A stretch of DNA of 64,000 bases from Ochotona curzoniae. Taxonomy: Eukaryota; Chordata; Mammalia; Lagomorpha; Ochotonidae. The number at the start of each line of letters is the position of its first letter. Within the stretch, counting starts at the first letter, position 1. Shown piece by piece: positions 1-15,200 of this stretch. A model generated the notes under the pieces. It did not search any database. It had not been told where the DNA came from and worked only from the letters and a program-made list of their open reading frames with translations. The stretch is taken from contig NW_024467121.1 of the NCBI RefSeq assembly GCF_017591425.1, forward strand, positions 21,154,707 to 21,218,706, in the 5' to 3' direction. The position numbers and the translations under genes are program-made.

Positions 1-98
1 CTGGCTGAAGATAGCTAAGTGTATCAAATAGTTACATACATATATATCAGTATATATATAGATATATCATAATGTTATCTTTTTAAAAATATTTACAG

Positions 99-226
99 TG
101 GAAGTATGCGAGACTTAGCAGCTCAGGTGACCAGTGGTCTCCTGCAGTTTCCAGAAGTGACGATCCAAGCTCTTGGAGAAAATGAAATAACATTAGAATC
201 TGTGCTTCATGGAAAGTTTGCTGCAG
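99..226 (+). CDS. AHCTF1: AHCTF1 coding exon 1 (start codon 106-108)
   Basis: The acceptor is tttacag at 92-98 and the donor gtaaaa follows 226. Seven non-coding bases precede the ATG. It encodes residues 1-41, the first strand of the propeller, and ends in phase 1. Confidence 0.93.
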
Positions 227-3200
227 GTAAAATGATTTTGCCAGGGTTTACTAATTTGATTGACTTGTAAGATAAGTAATGAGTGCATATTGTAGTTTCT
301 TTGGTATGGAAGAATGAAAGCAGAACCTGGGTAGAGAATCCTTATGTAAGTGTGTATGTAGTAACAGTGACAACTGCATCTTTGTAACATCCAAATACCT
401 GGGTACTCTATTGATGGATTTCTAGTTAAGGGGTTAGAATTAATTTTTCTCTGTTAAAAATCCCTTTTTTTTTTAAGATTTATTTTTTTTTTTATTGGAA
501 AGTCAGATATATGTAGAAGAGGAAGATCTTCCATCCAGTGATTCACTCCCCAGGTGGCCGCAACTGTCAAAGCTGAGCCGATCCAAAGCCAGGAGCCAGT
601 ATCTTCCTGGTCTCCCATGTGGGTGCAGGGTCACTAGGCTTTGGACTGCCCTCTGCTGCTTTTCCAGGCCACAAGCAGGGAGCTGGATTGGAAAAAGGGT
701 TGTCGGAATTAGACCTGACTCCCATCTGGGATGCCAGTGCTTGCAAGGTGAAGACTTTAACCACTAGGCTACTGCGCTGTGGCCCCCAAATCCTTTGTGT
801 TTACAAGTGTCTTATAGCATTTGGTATCTGCATTTGGAAAGTAGAGTAATACACAACTGATTGCTTATAATCAGTAAATTTTATTGGTAGTGAATTTGGA
901 TTAGATTGTAAATGCTCTTTATGAATAGGTCCCTGGATGAAAAAGTTTCAGAAAGTATTTTCTGTTTTCAAAAATATAATATATTGATACGTACTTTATT
1001 ATGTAAGATAATTTAAAACCTTTTAGTTAACTTTCAGTACTTAAGGCATTTTTATGTGCTGCAGTGCAACATTTCAGCACATCAGAGGAATTCATTCGCA
1101 TTAGGCAGTTAGCCTTTCCATTTCCTGTGTGTTTGGAGTCAGTCAGCTCCTGGCTTCTAGTTCTTTATACAGTATATAATACAGTATTGTGAACTATAGT
1201 CATCCCAGTGTACTGTGCAACACTAGAACTTTTACTTCTGACTGTATTTCGGTAACAGTATGTAGTTTAGAATGTGTAATGTAACAGAGAACCATACCAA
1301 AGAGGTCGTTATTTATCCTAATGAGATATTAGAGAAAACTTCTGGAAAAAGGTGTTACAGACTTTTTCATTCCAGTAGATAGGCAGAAGATCACTGGACG
1401 TTTAATACAGTTCATTCTCTTGAATATTTGAATATTAAAAATAGTTAAAGTTCTTGCTCTATTTTGGAATAGTAGACAAAGCTTTATGTAGTGAACTGTA
1501 TATGATATGTTAATAAAAGCTATCTGATATTTAATTTTTATTTATGTATAATATTAAAGTAAACCATATTTCTGTTTTCCACCATCCAGTGAAAAATGGA
1601 CTTGCTTGCTTGGCTTGTGGTCCACAGCTAGAGGTAGTAAACTCTTCAACAGGAGAACGCTTATCTGCGTACAGATTCAGTGGAGTAAATGAACAGCCTC
1701 CTGTGATCTTGGCAGTGAAGGAATTCACCTGGCAGAAGAGAACCGGCCTGTTAATAGGCTTGGAAGAAGCAGAGGGAAGTGTCCTCTGTCTTTACGACCT
1801 CAGTATATCAAGAATAGTTAAAGCAGTTGTTCTTCCTGGAAGGGTATGTACTGTTGAATGCATTTGGACATTCTGTTCAAAACTAAGCAGTTACTGGTTG
1901 CATGAGTGTAGTTACTTTGAAAATTCATTGAATAGTACTTTATAGCTCTTATATGTACTCTTTTAGGCAAATTTGTTATCCTTTAAGAAGTTTTTAAAGT
2001 TAAAGCTTGTATGATAAAGAATTTAACATTTAAACTGTGACTTTCTTAAGTAATAATAGTGGATGACATCTAATGTTCTAATGTTCTTTTATGTGAAAAG
2101 TTATTACTTGAGTTTATGTTTCATGGAGATAATCAAGATTTGTAAAGATACCTATATTACTATGGCTTCTTAAAAAATTGGTTTTCTTTTTTAAGATTAT
2201 AGACTGAACAATATGGAGAACATATCATTACCATTAAGATTTTAATGTTTGTAAATAATGAGTTAATTGTTAATTATTCTAAAATATCTGTTTTCATGTG
2301 TAAGACACCTTATCCAATTAATTAATCATAGAAATATTCTGAATACTAGGCTTCTTCAGGCATATTTTCCATACATGGGGAAAATAAAGTATATACTTAC
2401 ACATGAATATACATCCAAGGTCATGGAAGAGTTGAATTCTTTGTATATATCATGTAAGAATGCATAATTGGGCTGATGATGTGGCATAATGAATTAAGCC
2501 ATGACCTGCAAAACTAACATTCCTTTACGTAAGCTGTTTGAAGATCCGATCTAGCGTGCCTGGGAAAGCATTGGAAGATGGCCCAAATACTTGGGTCCCT
2601 GCAACCCACCTGGGAGACCCAGGCTCTCCTGGCTTTGGCCTGGTCCAGTGCTGATTGTTGCAGCTATGTGGGGAGTGAACTAGTGGGGAGTTCAAGTCTC
2701 TCTCTTGGACCCTCTGTGTCCCTATTATTCCCTCTCTGTAACTGTGTCTCAAGTAAATGAAATAATTTTTTCTTTTTAAAGTTGATGTACACAAAGATTA
2801 TACAAGGGAATGTGAAAAAAAATGTGTAGCGAAACACTTTTGTAAGTGATAATACTGGCATTTGGTCCTAAGAGTTGAGGGGGAAGCAAATATCTGGCCT
2901 CGCAGTAAAGACTCTAAACACCCTATGTCTTGTTTTAGTACATGGCTCTTGCTTCTGTTTTCAAACTCTGCTAAGCGTGGACCATGGGGGCAGTGGTAAT
3001 GGCTCAAGGAATAGGGTTCCTGCCATGCTTTGGGAGACCTGGATCAATTCCCAGAACTTAGTCCAGTTGGCAGATGGATACGGAGTATACCAGATGAGAG
3101 GAGTGTTCTCTTGGTCTGGCTCTCTCACCTGTTACATAAATGAGAGAGTAAAGAACTAAGCATCCTGAGTCATTGTTTTAAATATATACTGAAGAAAAAT

Positions 3201-6200
3201 GGATGTTCTTTTAAAAATTTTGAAGATTTTGAGATAGAAAGAAGGCATAGGGAACCAAATCAAGACTGTATATGGGCTGCTTAATTTCCTGTCAAGGCTC
3301 AGGAGATTACTTTTTTTGAGAGAAATGCAACAGCGTTTTCATGGATTTAAAGGACTTCTGCAAAGCTTTCCTTGGTTTCTGCTTAAGCTTTGACCAGCTT
3401 TCTCAAAATGCCTTAAAGTTTCCTTTGAAAACTTTGTTTTTTGTCTGCAACTGACCTGACTGCCAAGGTTTTGAGCAGAAAGCTTGCCCTACTATAATTT
3501 CTTCTTAAAATGAAGTGTATTATTATTATTATTATTATTTAGAAGGCAGCCTTACAAGGATAAGGAGAGAAAAAAAGAGAGAGGGAAAAGTCTTTCATCC
3601 TTTGGTTCACTTCCCACATGGCCTTAGTGGCTGGAGCAGAGCCAATCCAAAGCCAAAAGCCTGGAGTTTGTTTTCAGATCTCCAACATGGTTGTATGGGC
3701 CTGAGGATTTGAGCTGTCCTCCACTGCTTTCCCAGGTTGTAAGCAAGGAGCTGTATCAGAAGTGGAACAGCTGGGACATAGACTCATGCTCAGATGCGAT
3801 ATCAGTGCTGTAGAGGATTAGATGCCTCTGTGCCAGATCCATGTTTATTTTTGGTGGGTTTTTTTCTTACTCTTAAACTTTTTTGTCTGGAATAGTATTT
3901 ACTTTTAAGAGACAAGAGGCTGTATAATTGACATTTGTGGTTAAGAACTTAAAGTGAGAACAATTGAATTTTACAGTTAGTGATTTTATGATCTGAGTAA
4001 CTTCTTTTATGCCTGGGACTGTTTTATCTCTCAGCAGATAATCACACATAGCCCAAAGTGAAAGGATTATCATGAGCTTTAGATAAGCCACTTTAATGAT
4101 AAGCTCTCAGTAAACATGAATTATTATTCCAGCTATGTTTTTTTAAATGCATAGTTCATAATGTCTCAAGTTTCAGTATATTTAAAATTCTCATTCATTG
4201 AATACCAATTTATGATTCTCTATTTAACCATTTAAATTTGTTATAACCAGTGATTTGCTTTAATGCAAGTTATTATTACTGTGCTGTTAGGAGTTTTTTC
4301 TTCACTTTATAGAAGAAAAGCCAATTGTAGATTTTGCTTTTTAGGTAACAGCTATTGAGCCTATAATCAATCATGGAGGGGCAAGTGCCAGCACTCAGCA
4401 TTTACACCCGAGTCTACGGTGGCTTTTTGGTGTGGCAGCTGTGGTAACTGATGTTGGACAGGTCCTTCTTATTGATCTGTGTTTGGATGACTTGTCATGC
4501 AGTCAGAATGAAGTGGAGGCATCAGGTAATTGGTCATACTTCACATGAAATAAAGCATCTGAATGTTCGGATGCAATGAATTGGTTTTTTAAAGTAGTTA
4601 AAACTTTTTATATAGAAAACTGTTAAGTATGTCTTTGTCTTTACCTGGGCACTGTATGTAATTTTTGAGTGAGTTACTCTATTCTGTTGATGAGAAATCC
4701 ATATGCTAATGTAGGTCTTGGCATAATAGGAATATTGATTACCTATATCCAGCTATATATTTAAGTAAATTCTTAATGTTAGAGGACTAAGCACATAAAA
4801 TCTTGTTGCTTGTCAGTCAGCATAACATCACCCAGTCATGTTGGATGTAATACGATATTTTTCGTGTATTCTTTATGTTGCTATATTAAGGTCAAAATAG
4901 AAACAAAGCAACTTGATAGGAATTAGAGTAGCAGAAATTGTGGTCAAAATTAACACGAAATGCAGTTGGTATTCAGATTCAATGAAAGTAAAGCGAAGTG
5001 TGTTTTTCCTTTCAGGTGTTTTTGACTTTTTTTAAGTGCTTTAAAAAAAAAAAAAGATTCTGTGTTGAAAGATGGACTGACCTAAAAGCTCTATAAAACC
5101 TATACTTTACTGTAAAATTTCAGAGAAGTAGCATTTGGTCCTAATACTTTGAAGCCCTTCATATTTTTCTAAGTTGAAATTTTTTAGTTTTCATTGTTTT
5201 AAACAAGATTATTTACGTATTTGAAAGAGTAATAAAGAGGGGGAGAAGCAGCAGTCTTTCATCTATCTACCTCCTTACCTGGCTGCAACATCCAGGTGTT
5301 TGGGCTAGGCCAAAGCTGGGTTCCAGGAACTGCAGCCTGGTCTTCCATGTGTGTGGCAGGTGCCCAAGTGCCAGGACCATCTGCTTTCCCATGTGTGTTA
5401 GCAAGATTTTCCAGAAATAATGGCCATATATTGATTGCTTTTAAAAAAAGATTTTCGTGGAAGATTAAAAAGATCTTATCATAATAGAACTAATTCTGGG
5501 TAAAATTTAAAGGAAGTGAACATTCAAACCAACAGTTACTAAAAATGAATTTGTACAGTACTAGAAATGATTTGACTGCTTTGGGAAATTGAAGAATTAC
5601 ATAGGCTCAGTGGGCTTTTTTTTCATAGTGTTTTGTGGACAATGTACAATGGAAATAAGGCTAATTGAAGTGTTTGTATTAATAATAAGCTCTTTGTGTA
5701 AAAAATGGTGGAGTTGAAACATTCATTGGGGCTGGCACTCTTGTGTAACAGAATGCAGCACTGGTAATTCTTTCAAAGGCCTCAATCAACTTAATTGACT
5801 TTATTTTTGTATTAAAAATAATGACATGTTTGTTTTAGCGCTGTTCATAGTTTGTTGATACTATTGACTCTTGTTTTAGACCTTGAAGTTGTAACTGGCA
5901 TCCCAGCTGAAGTACCACACATCAGGGAAAGTGTGATGAGAGAAGGACGCCATCTGTGCTTCCAGTTAGTAGGTCCATCCGGAACAGCCATCTCAACTCT
6001 CAGTTACATCAACAGGACAAACCAACTCGCTGTAGGTTTTTCTGATGGCTATTTGGCACTTTGGAATATGAAAAGCATGAAAAGAGAGTAAGTATAAGTT
6101 TTTCATAATTGATTACTGGCAGATTTTTAAAAATATAGCTAAGTTGTGAATATTTGAAAATTGCACAGTAAGGAAGTGGGATGCTGAATTGGTATAATCT

Positions 6201-9200
6201 TTCACTGCATTAAATTATAATTTGATTTGCAAATAAATGACCAAGAACATGAATTGTTTTTAATGCTTGTGTAAAAGGAATTGCCAATTGTGCTGCACCA
6301 GTTGCTACCGAAGTATTGATTATATTAAATAAAGATAAATTGTTCTTCCAGATGTATTTTTCTCATGTGTATAATAGCAGTTAATAGCATTAGGCAGAAA
6401 AGTGGTTTTTAAAAATCAAAGTTATATATTTTAAAATTTCTATTTTGACAATAGTCCCCCAAATATAATCACATTGAAGCTTTTAGTCTGTGGTTAAAAT
6501 TGCCTATAATGTTGAAAGAAGTAGCAAGTAGGCATTAATTACTGTTAAAGACTTAAGTAAATGTCTAATTGCTTTTCAGTTGTCAGTTTGTTTGTCCTTT
6601 TTTTCTAATCCCTTAAGGGGTGTTGCTATATTTTGTTGAATAATTTATCTTTTAGAAAGTTGATCTCAATTTTTTTGCTGTTAATCTTTTAGCAGCTCTT
6701 GTCTTAGATTTTCCTTTAAAGGATTACTGCTTTTACAACAGCATTTCTCTAACAATATCATCTCTTGGGTAATATGTTTTTTTAATTTTCTAATTAGTCT
6801 TCAGTTCTGTTTTAGTAGTGATGACATTGACTAACCCTAAGCAGCTGAGATGGAGTGTTGTAGCAGTGTTTTATCTTTGTTGGGTACTGTTTTGTTTTGC
6901 TTTTAAGATTTATTTATTGATTGATTTGAAAGAGTCACAGAGAAAGGGAGAGACCCCAAGATCTCTCATCTACTAGCTCACTCCCCAGGCGGCCACAGCT
7001 GTCAGGGTTGACCAGGCTATGTCCAGGAGCCTGGGGTTTATTTTACTGAGTTTAGTACAACGTTGTACATGGATATGATTTTTTTTTTAAGAACAATTTT
7101 TTTAAAGGTTTACTTACTTTTATTGGAAAGTCAGATTTACAGAGAGAAGGACAGATAGAAAGGTCTTCCACCTGCTGTTTCACTCCCCAAGTGGCCGCAA
7201 CAGCCAGAGCTGAACCCATCTGAAGCTAGGAGCCTGGAGCTGCTTCTGGGTCTCCCATGCAGATACAGGGACCCAAAGTTTTGGGTTGTCCTCGACTGCT
7301 TTCCCAAGTCACAAGCAGGGAGGTGGAAGGCAAATGGAGCAGCCAGGATACAAACAGGCATCTATATGGGATCCTGGAGCTTGCAAGGCGAAGACTTTAG
7401 CCACTAGGATACCATGCCAGGCCCTAAGAACGAAATTTTAAGAGCTGAACCTATGTGTACTTTAGCAGCTCTTCCCAATTCTATGTGGGTGCATAGATGT
7501 CTTGATCTATGTATATTCCTGATGTCTTGATCTATGTATATTCTTGAAGATAAGTATGTGCTGCATTAATTTTTCATGTTTTAGATATTATACACAATTG
7601 GAAGGTGGCAGAGTTCCTGTATATGCTGTTACTTTTCAAGAACCTGAAAATGATCCTCGTAATTGCTGTTACTTGTGGGCTGTTCAATCTACACAAGATA
7701 GGTGAGTGTGGTATATGTGGTTTTAAAAGCTCAATGATCAGTAGAGGCATAACAAGATGAGGGAAAAGCAGGAGCAGGGAGTACAGATTACACTATTCCT
7801 TAAGGCCTTCCTGTATTTGCTGCTGTGATCCTGTTTCTATCCTGGGGACCAGAGTTTGACCACAGGGACACTACCTAGCTACAAAGGAAGCTGGAAAATA
7901 CAGTAGATGTATCTGTTTATATCTGAGGTATGCTTGTCAAAGAATGAATATCTGAAAAAGAGCATTGAGTCTGCCACATAATGTAACACCTAGTGTGTAC
8001 AGTCAGCATCACCTTAACTTTGTAAGATGTTTCCGAGAACTTCATTTTTGTGAAAAACCAAATAAAAAAATTCTTCTCAATGTTAGTTTTGTCCTGTGCA
8101 CTCAACATTGCATGCAAGCCAAGTTAATTTGGAAAGTAAGAGGTGTTTATAATGTGTTACTCTGTTGTCTAGTGTGTGTCTTAATTTCTTTTTCAGTGAA
8201 GGGGATGTTCTGAGTTTGCATCTGCTTCAGCTGGCCTTTGGTGATAGAAAGTGTTTGGCATCTGGACAAATCTTATATGAGGTAAATTGGAATATAGGTG
8301 TGTTTACTTTATTTGAAAGGCAACAGAGATTTCCCATCCACTGGTGCATCTGTAACAGCTAGAGCTGGGACAGGCTGAAGCCTGGGGTCTGTGACTCATC
8401 TGGATCAGCACAAGGAAGCCAGCTATCGAGGCCATTAACTGTTGCCTTTCCATGTGCATTAGCAGGAAACTGGGTTGTAAGTGGAGACGGTCCTCAACTG
8501 GTCCTCAATCCCAGGCACTCCAGAGTGAGGCTTGAGCATCCCAAGTAGGGGCATGACACCCTGCACCACAGTGTCGACCCAAGTGTATGAGTCTATATTA
8601 ACGATTTAGTTAATGTGCCACTGTTTTAAGTATATTGTCCTTAAGACAGGAAAAGTTACTGCTACATTCAAGTTAATACTATATATATAATACAGTGTTT
8701 TATCAAGGTAGCTCCCCTAACCTCGCTGTCATTTTCTTCTAAAATAGAGGAGATTAGACTGACTATTCAAGCTTGTGGCCTAACTGGCATCCAGGAAAAG
8801 TAACCCCTCTTTGTTGCTTTAATACAACAAGCAGTAGGCCTGTTTACCAAGACCACCTGCTTCTCTGAATTCCTGAGAAATAATAAGATATTGCTGATAG
8901 CCATATTTTGTCAACCCCATACATTATCCTGTTGACGCTTTTTTACTCTTAGTGTTTGAGGATGAGTTTCAGGGACTGCATATAGAACAATATGATTCTT
9001 AAAGTAACGGATGAGCAAAAATGTTTAGTAACAAAACAAGAATTTCAGTGAGAACACAGGTACAGATTTTTTAACAGAGTGTATGTATGCATATATAATT
9101 TTGACGATTATTCCAGCTTGTATTCCTAACTAGCAAAACATATTTTACATTAATTTTAGAATATTGACTAGTAATTATTTGTTTATAATATAAAAAATTT

Positions 9201-12200
9201 TAGTCTTTATTTTCATGGTTTATTTCTTCAATTAGTATTTGTATAGTATGTGAGATCTTTAAATATGGAGAATTTCTCATTTTAGAATACTTTGAATACT
9301 AAGATTGTATATATTTTATGTTACAGGGTTTGGAGTACTGTGAAGAGCGATACACACTGGATCTCACAGGTGGCATGTTTCCTTTGAGAGGACAGACTAG
9401 TAATACCAAATTATTAGGGTGCCAGAGTATAGAGAAGTATAGATCTCATGGAGACAGAGAAGAAGCCATGAATGAAGGTTGGTTACTTGTCCTGTAATTG
9501 TGTCTTATGAAGGCTTGGTTTTGGATTTATAATAATTAGAGAATTACTTCAGTTACTCTTTGGTGTTAATATTCCTGACAGAGTACTAATTATAAAACTT
9601 ACATCTATATGAAATATTAGGCGTTTCTTGCTCTCTGGGTTGTTATATAGAACTCACTGAATAAATTTGGAAAATGAAGGATCCTTGTATTTTAATCCAT
9701 TCCTCAGGACATACATAGAAAGATAGTCTCTATTTTTTCCTAATGTGAAGTTTCTAGATGTTTCCCTCTGTTTAATGGGGATAGGAACTGCTACCTGTCA
9801 AATATGCCACATGGCTGCCATGATGTTTTTTATTGCATGGTTTTTCAAATCTAGCATTGGTTCAAATGTAGCTTTTTTGCTTATTGGAATCTTTGACAGA
9901 TTACTTAACATTTCCCAGCCCTGATCCCACATCTGTGTCATCCTTTTGTATTGGGTTCTTGTGAGGATTAGTTGAGATGTTGGAGTTCTGAGACTGCTCA
10001 GCAGGGCCACGATTGCATTTGTTTTTGTTGGGGTTCATTCTCCAGATGAGCCCATCTATCCCAGAGATGCCCTCTGCTTTAGTTCCCACATCTGTATATG
10101 TGAGACAGTTTTCAAATTCATTTAAAACATGACACAGCAACTTGCCACTCTCCCTATTCTCACCTTTTTCTATTTCTCATTAGCAGTCCAAGTAGTCTTT
10201 ATTTCCCTTCACAAGATAACAAGGGTAATTTCTTTTCAATCCCTGTTGCTGTGAAAAATTAAGCCTTAACAACTGAAGTCATTGAATCAACTTCTTTGGC
10301 ATTCATTATATACCATCCTTAGAAGAATATTCATTCAAATCAATTTCTGCTTTCTAATCCCGTTCCTTCAAAGTTGCCTAGTTGTTTACTGGAAATGAGC
10401 CAGTAATAAGTAACTTTTAAAATGGTGTTAAAATAGAGAGTCAAGATACTGGCAAATACATGTCTTTAGGCAAACCAAATGAAATGTGAATTAAATTTCT
10501 AATTCATGAGGAAATCTTGTTACTATTGGGATGATTTAACTTTGCAACTACATTCCTTTTCTGTTTCAGTTGTGTCTCCAGACACTAGTGTTTCAGTTTT
10601 TACCTGGCAAGTGAATATATATGGACAGGGAAAGCCTTCTGTTTATTTGGGACTTTTTGACATAAATCGTTGGTATCATGCACAGATGCCTGACTCATTA
10701 AGGTATGTATGCTTTTCTCTTTCTGTCTTCCCTCTCTTTTTCACGTATAGCTGATGAGTGTGACTTACTAGTTTATGAAATTTTCTTGTAGATCTGGAGA
10801 ATATCTGCATAATTGCTCTTACTTTGCTCTGTGGTCTCTGGATTCTGTTGTAAGTAGGACTTCACCACATCACATCTTGGATATATTAGTACATGAGAGA
10901 AGTTTAAGTCGAGGAGTTCCTCCTTCATATCCACCTCCTGAGCAGTTTTTTAACCCAAGTGCTTATAATTTTGGTATGTATTTTCTTAACATTACCTGTT
11001 GTGAAAAATAACATAGAAGAGTATATATGTGTGTGTAGGAGGGTAGTTTATACACAATGTGAGATCTGTTTGTATCTCCGCCTGTAAATATATGGATAAC
11101 TTAGGAAGTAAATGTGATATGTATAGTGAGAAGTAATTGTATTATAAAGAGATGATTACTGTTAAATATGCATTTGGTGTACTTGTAATAAGCATTTTAA
11201 GATTGCCTAGCCATCTAGTTTTAGGATATATTTTGTTGTCTAAAAGCTATTTAAATATGTACATACATATATATATATATTAAGTGTACTTTTTGTAATC
11301 TTTACTTTCTTTCTAGATGCCACTTGTTTGTTAAACTCAGGAGTTATTCATATTACTTGCACTGGCTTTCAAAAGGAGGTTAGTAACAGCTTGTGGAATA
11401 GACTTTCTTACTCAAAGTCAGATCTTGGAATATGCTTGATTCAAGGATTTAGACTTCAATATTAAGTATATGAACCATTGTTTGAACTTAAATGTTAGTC
11501 TCGCTTAGTTTGATGAAATTTATATTATTTAGCAATGACAGTTTGCCAAGTAACACATTGGGACGTTTTTAATAGCTTTATGTGGATGCTAGCTGCATAA
11601 ACTAAAAAGGAGTATGTCAGTGCTCACCCATTCTTTTATTATTATTATTATTATTATTTTAATTAATTTATTTGAAAGGTAGAATGACAGAGATGTTCTG
11701 TGTCTTGGTTTATTCCCCCAGTGGCTTCAACAGCTAGGACTAGGCCAGATCATCTGGGCTTCCCACATGGGTGGCAGGGGCCCAAGCATTTGGACCACCT
11801 TCCATTGCTTTCCCAGGTACATCAGCAGGGAGCTGAACTGGTGCTCTGACATAGGATCATAGGTCTACTTTAACTTGCTGTGCTGGAATCCCTCTTAGTT
11901 CTCTTTAGAAAGCTTATTAGGAAATGAAATAATACAAAGAAAGTACACCTAGCATAGTAGCACAAAGCCTAGCACAGGAAAAAAAAAAGTTCAATATATT
12001 GAAAAATGTTTTTCAGGGAAATATGATCTGACAGACCTTTTAATTTTCCAAATTTGAATGATTGTTGTGTTTATACTGGTACCAATTTTTTTGCATTACA
12101 CAAAGAGACTGTGTGTGTGAGAGAGAAATTCATTAAGATCTGTCTCCAGATCTTTCAGTTTTAGAGACTACAACAGAATTACCTTTCATGGAAAATTACA

Positions 12201-15200
12201 TATGCTTACATAAAATACTCATGGTAGTGTTATCATTCATAACTAGGAAGCATTGGTTTCACTCAAGAATTTGTGAACACTTTCTCATGCAAGGCAGTAT
12301 ATATGGAGTGGCTAATCTATTCATCTTAAATTTGGTGAATTGTGTTTTAAATATTGTCTTACTCATTTATCCACTACAGACTGTGACGTTTTTAAAAAGA
12401 TCGGGACCATGTCTCGATGAAGTCATTCCTGATGGTTACAACCGATGTCTTGTTGCTGGCCTTCTCTCACCAAGACTGATTGATATTCAGCCTTCCAGTT
12501 TAAGTCAAGTGAGATAATTTTTAATTCTGTTGCTTCTTTTCTATTCGATGATGTGTTACTAGTTTTCTATTATAGTAACAATTAGATAATTTCTTTTTAT
12601 TTTTACTTAGATACTTTCTGTAAAAGAAGGTGAAGTAGCTTCCACACCTACTGTGTATCTTGTTTTTAACTTAAAATGATATTGTAAGATTTAAGAGGCA
12701 ATAATTTGGCATCAGGTTCACATAGTTTGTGTAAAAGGATATAGGCTGGGAATTATAATTGCATTGGGCATGTCTTGCATATGAGTCCCTATTGTGGGAT
12801 TGGGTTAATTTTTAAAAGAATTGCATAATTGGAAGATAATAAGACCACATGAGCAGAAAGCATCTTGGCTTTGCTTATGGTCTTGGTGAAGTTCATGGTC
12901 TATAGTGTGGCCTGGGAACTTGTTAGAAATGCAGATTCCTGGTTTTTATCCTAGAGCTATTAAATCAGAAACTCCAGGAAGAAGGTCCAATGATCTGTTT
13001 AGAATTTGTTTTTTGTTATTTAAGAGAATGTAGCATTTTACATCTCAACTAGTAATGCATGAGTATTCCTTTTTTTCAAAGCCAGTGCTTGTCATTTGTT
13101 TTTGATTGTAGCCACCCTAGCATCATAATGATTTTTTGGTAGCCTTTAAAATTTTGTATTCTGAGCTCTAACTTCCTGCTTTTGATCTGATATTGGTTCT
13201 CTTTTTATCTTCTAATGCGTGGTTCAGGAAGAACAGTTAGAAGCTATATTGTCAGCAGCAATTCAGACAAGCTCTTTGGGGCTTTTGACTGGTTGTATCA
13301 AAAGGTGGATAACAGAAGGTAAGAATCTGTTCAAAATGTTAATTTGTTCAAAATCATCAGTTCTTTGTTGATATTTTAGCTACACTTTGAGATTATTGTA
13401 AAATCCTGTACAGTTGTAAGACTTCATGGAGGTGTTATGTCACATTTTCCTGCCAGTAATAGTCTGGCAGCCTGCAGTACAATATCGTAACTGCGATCTC
13501 TCATGTTGCCTTTTTAAATCTTAGCCTAACTTGTCCTTTTCATCCCTAACCCCTGGCAGCCACTCATCTGTGTCCTGTGATTTTGCCACTTCATGTTCAC
13601 GAATTTAATCATACAGTAATGTGACCCTTTAGAATTGACTTTACAGTCAGTGAAGTTCACAGTGGGTTCAGCCACGTTGTTGAGTATATTACTACACACT
13701 GTTCACACATACATTTAACATACATTATTTTTTTGTTTGAACTGCTTGAGAGTAAAATTGTGTATTTCAGTGTTATTCACTTCTAAACAGACATTTTTGT
13801 GAATGATTGTCAAAATGGTTAACATTAGTACTGGTTGGTTGGCATCATACCGTTGTCCAACAATGTCTCTTAGTAATTTTTTGGAGAGGGTCTGGAATTA
13901 TGCTTAGTATTTGTATCTTTTTTAACCTCTTGTCATAATTTCTATACCCTTTTTGAAGAAATTGACATTTAAAGAATTTAGATCTGTTACTTTGTAGTGT
14001 GCCTTTCAGTCTGTGCTTATGTCTTCTAGAGATTACATTCAAACTTTTTGTTTTGTGTTTGGGGTGGGTCCTTTCTGACAGTAGTATAGTCTAAAGTGAT
14101 ATATTTTTTGATGTGATGTGCTGGTTAAATATAACCTTAAAAAGCAAGAACATTCCCCATTTATATTGATCTTCACTTTGTTCATTTGATCAGAGTGCTA
14201 CCAGTTGTTTTTTTTTTTTTACTACAAGGGTCCCTATGTTCTGTTTGTAATTATTGGTTCTTTTTTTTTTTCCTTTTATCAATAAGAACAACCAAATTCT
14301 GCTGCTAATTTGCGCTTTGTTCTTGAATGGACATGGAATAAAATGGTTCTCACAAAAGAGGAGTTTGACCGTCTATGTAAGTTATTAAGTCTGTATGTGC
14401 TTCCTTTAGCAAAATACAGGTTAAAATTAAACAATGTAGAGATTTACATGGCCTCTTGATAGATATGCCCACTACCATCTTGAATCATTATTTATTTTAT
14501 GTTATAGTGTACCCCATAAATATGTATGGTAATTACTGTCACTTAAAAGTAAAAGTGTGTGAGGAAGTTTAGAGACTTATGATAGAATACAGCAGTTAAA
14601 AAGCTAATTTATAAATAATTTGTAATTATTTTGAAGTTAACTTTTATAATTTAAACATTCCCAAAGAAAACTAGTTTTTTTGTACATTACAATAATAATT
14701 GTAATTTTTTTTACCAAGCTTTTGTGACAGATCACTAAATTGACAGCATGTAGAAATGCCACCATAGCATGTTTAAAAGTCAAACTTGATCTTTTGATTT
14801 TTAGAGTTTAAGTAGAAAATATGCTGATTGTGATGTAGAAAGGGAAATATGCCAGTTAACTTCAGAATACCCTCTACTTATTCACTTTCTATTTAAAATA
14901 TTTGTGGATATGAAGAAGCTGAGTGGCAGGGCAAAAGCATCATGCTGTCCTCTAACAGGTGTCATTGTGCCAAGTCATTGTTCTTCACATTTGTGTTTAT
15001 CCGTTTAGTATTTGGGCAAATAGTGCAAAAATACTTTTTTTTTTTTTTTTTTTTGCACTAAGGTACCAATTAGAGAAAAGTAGGGATAAGTGAAAGTAAA
15101 ATTTTTATGTTTTTATGATTTGTGTGTTTTGGTTATTGTGTCATGAATGAAAAACTGAAGTTTTGAGAATAGACTTGACTAAATAGGTTTTTACAGGTTA

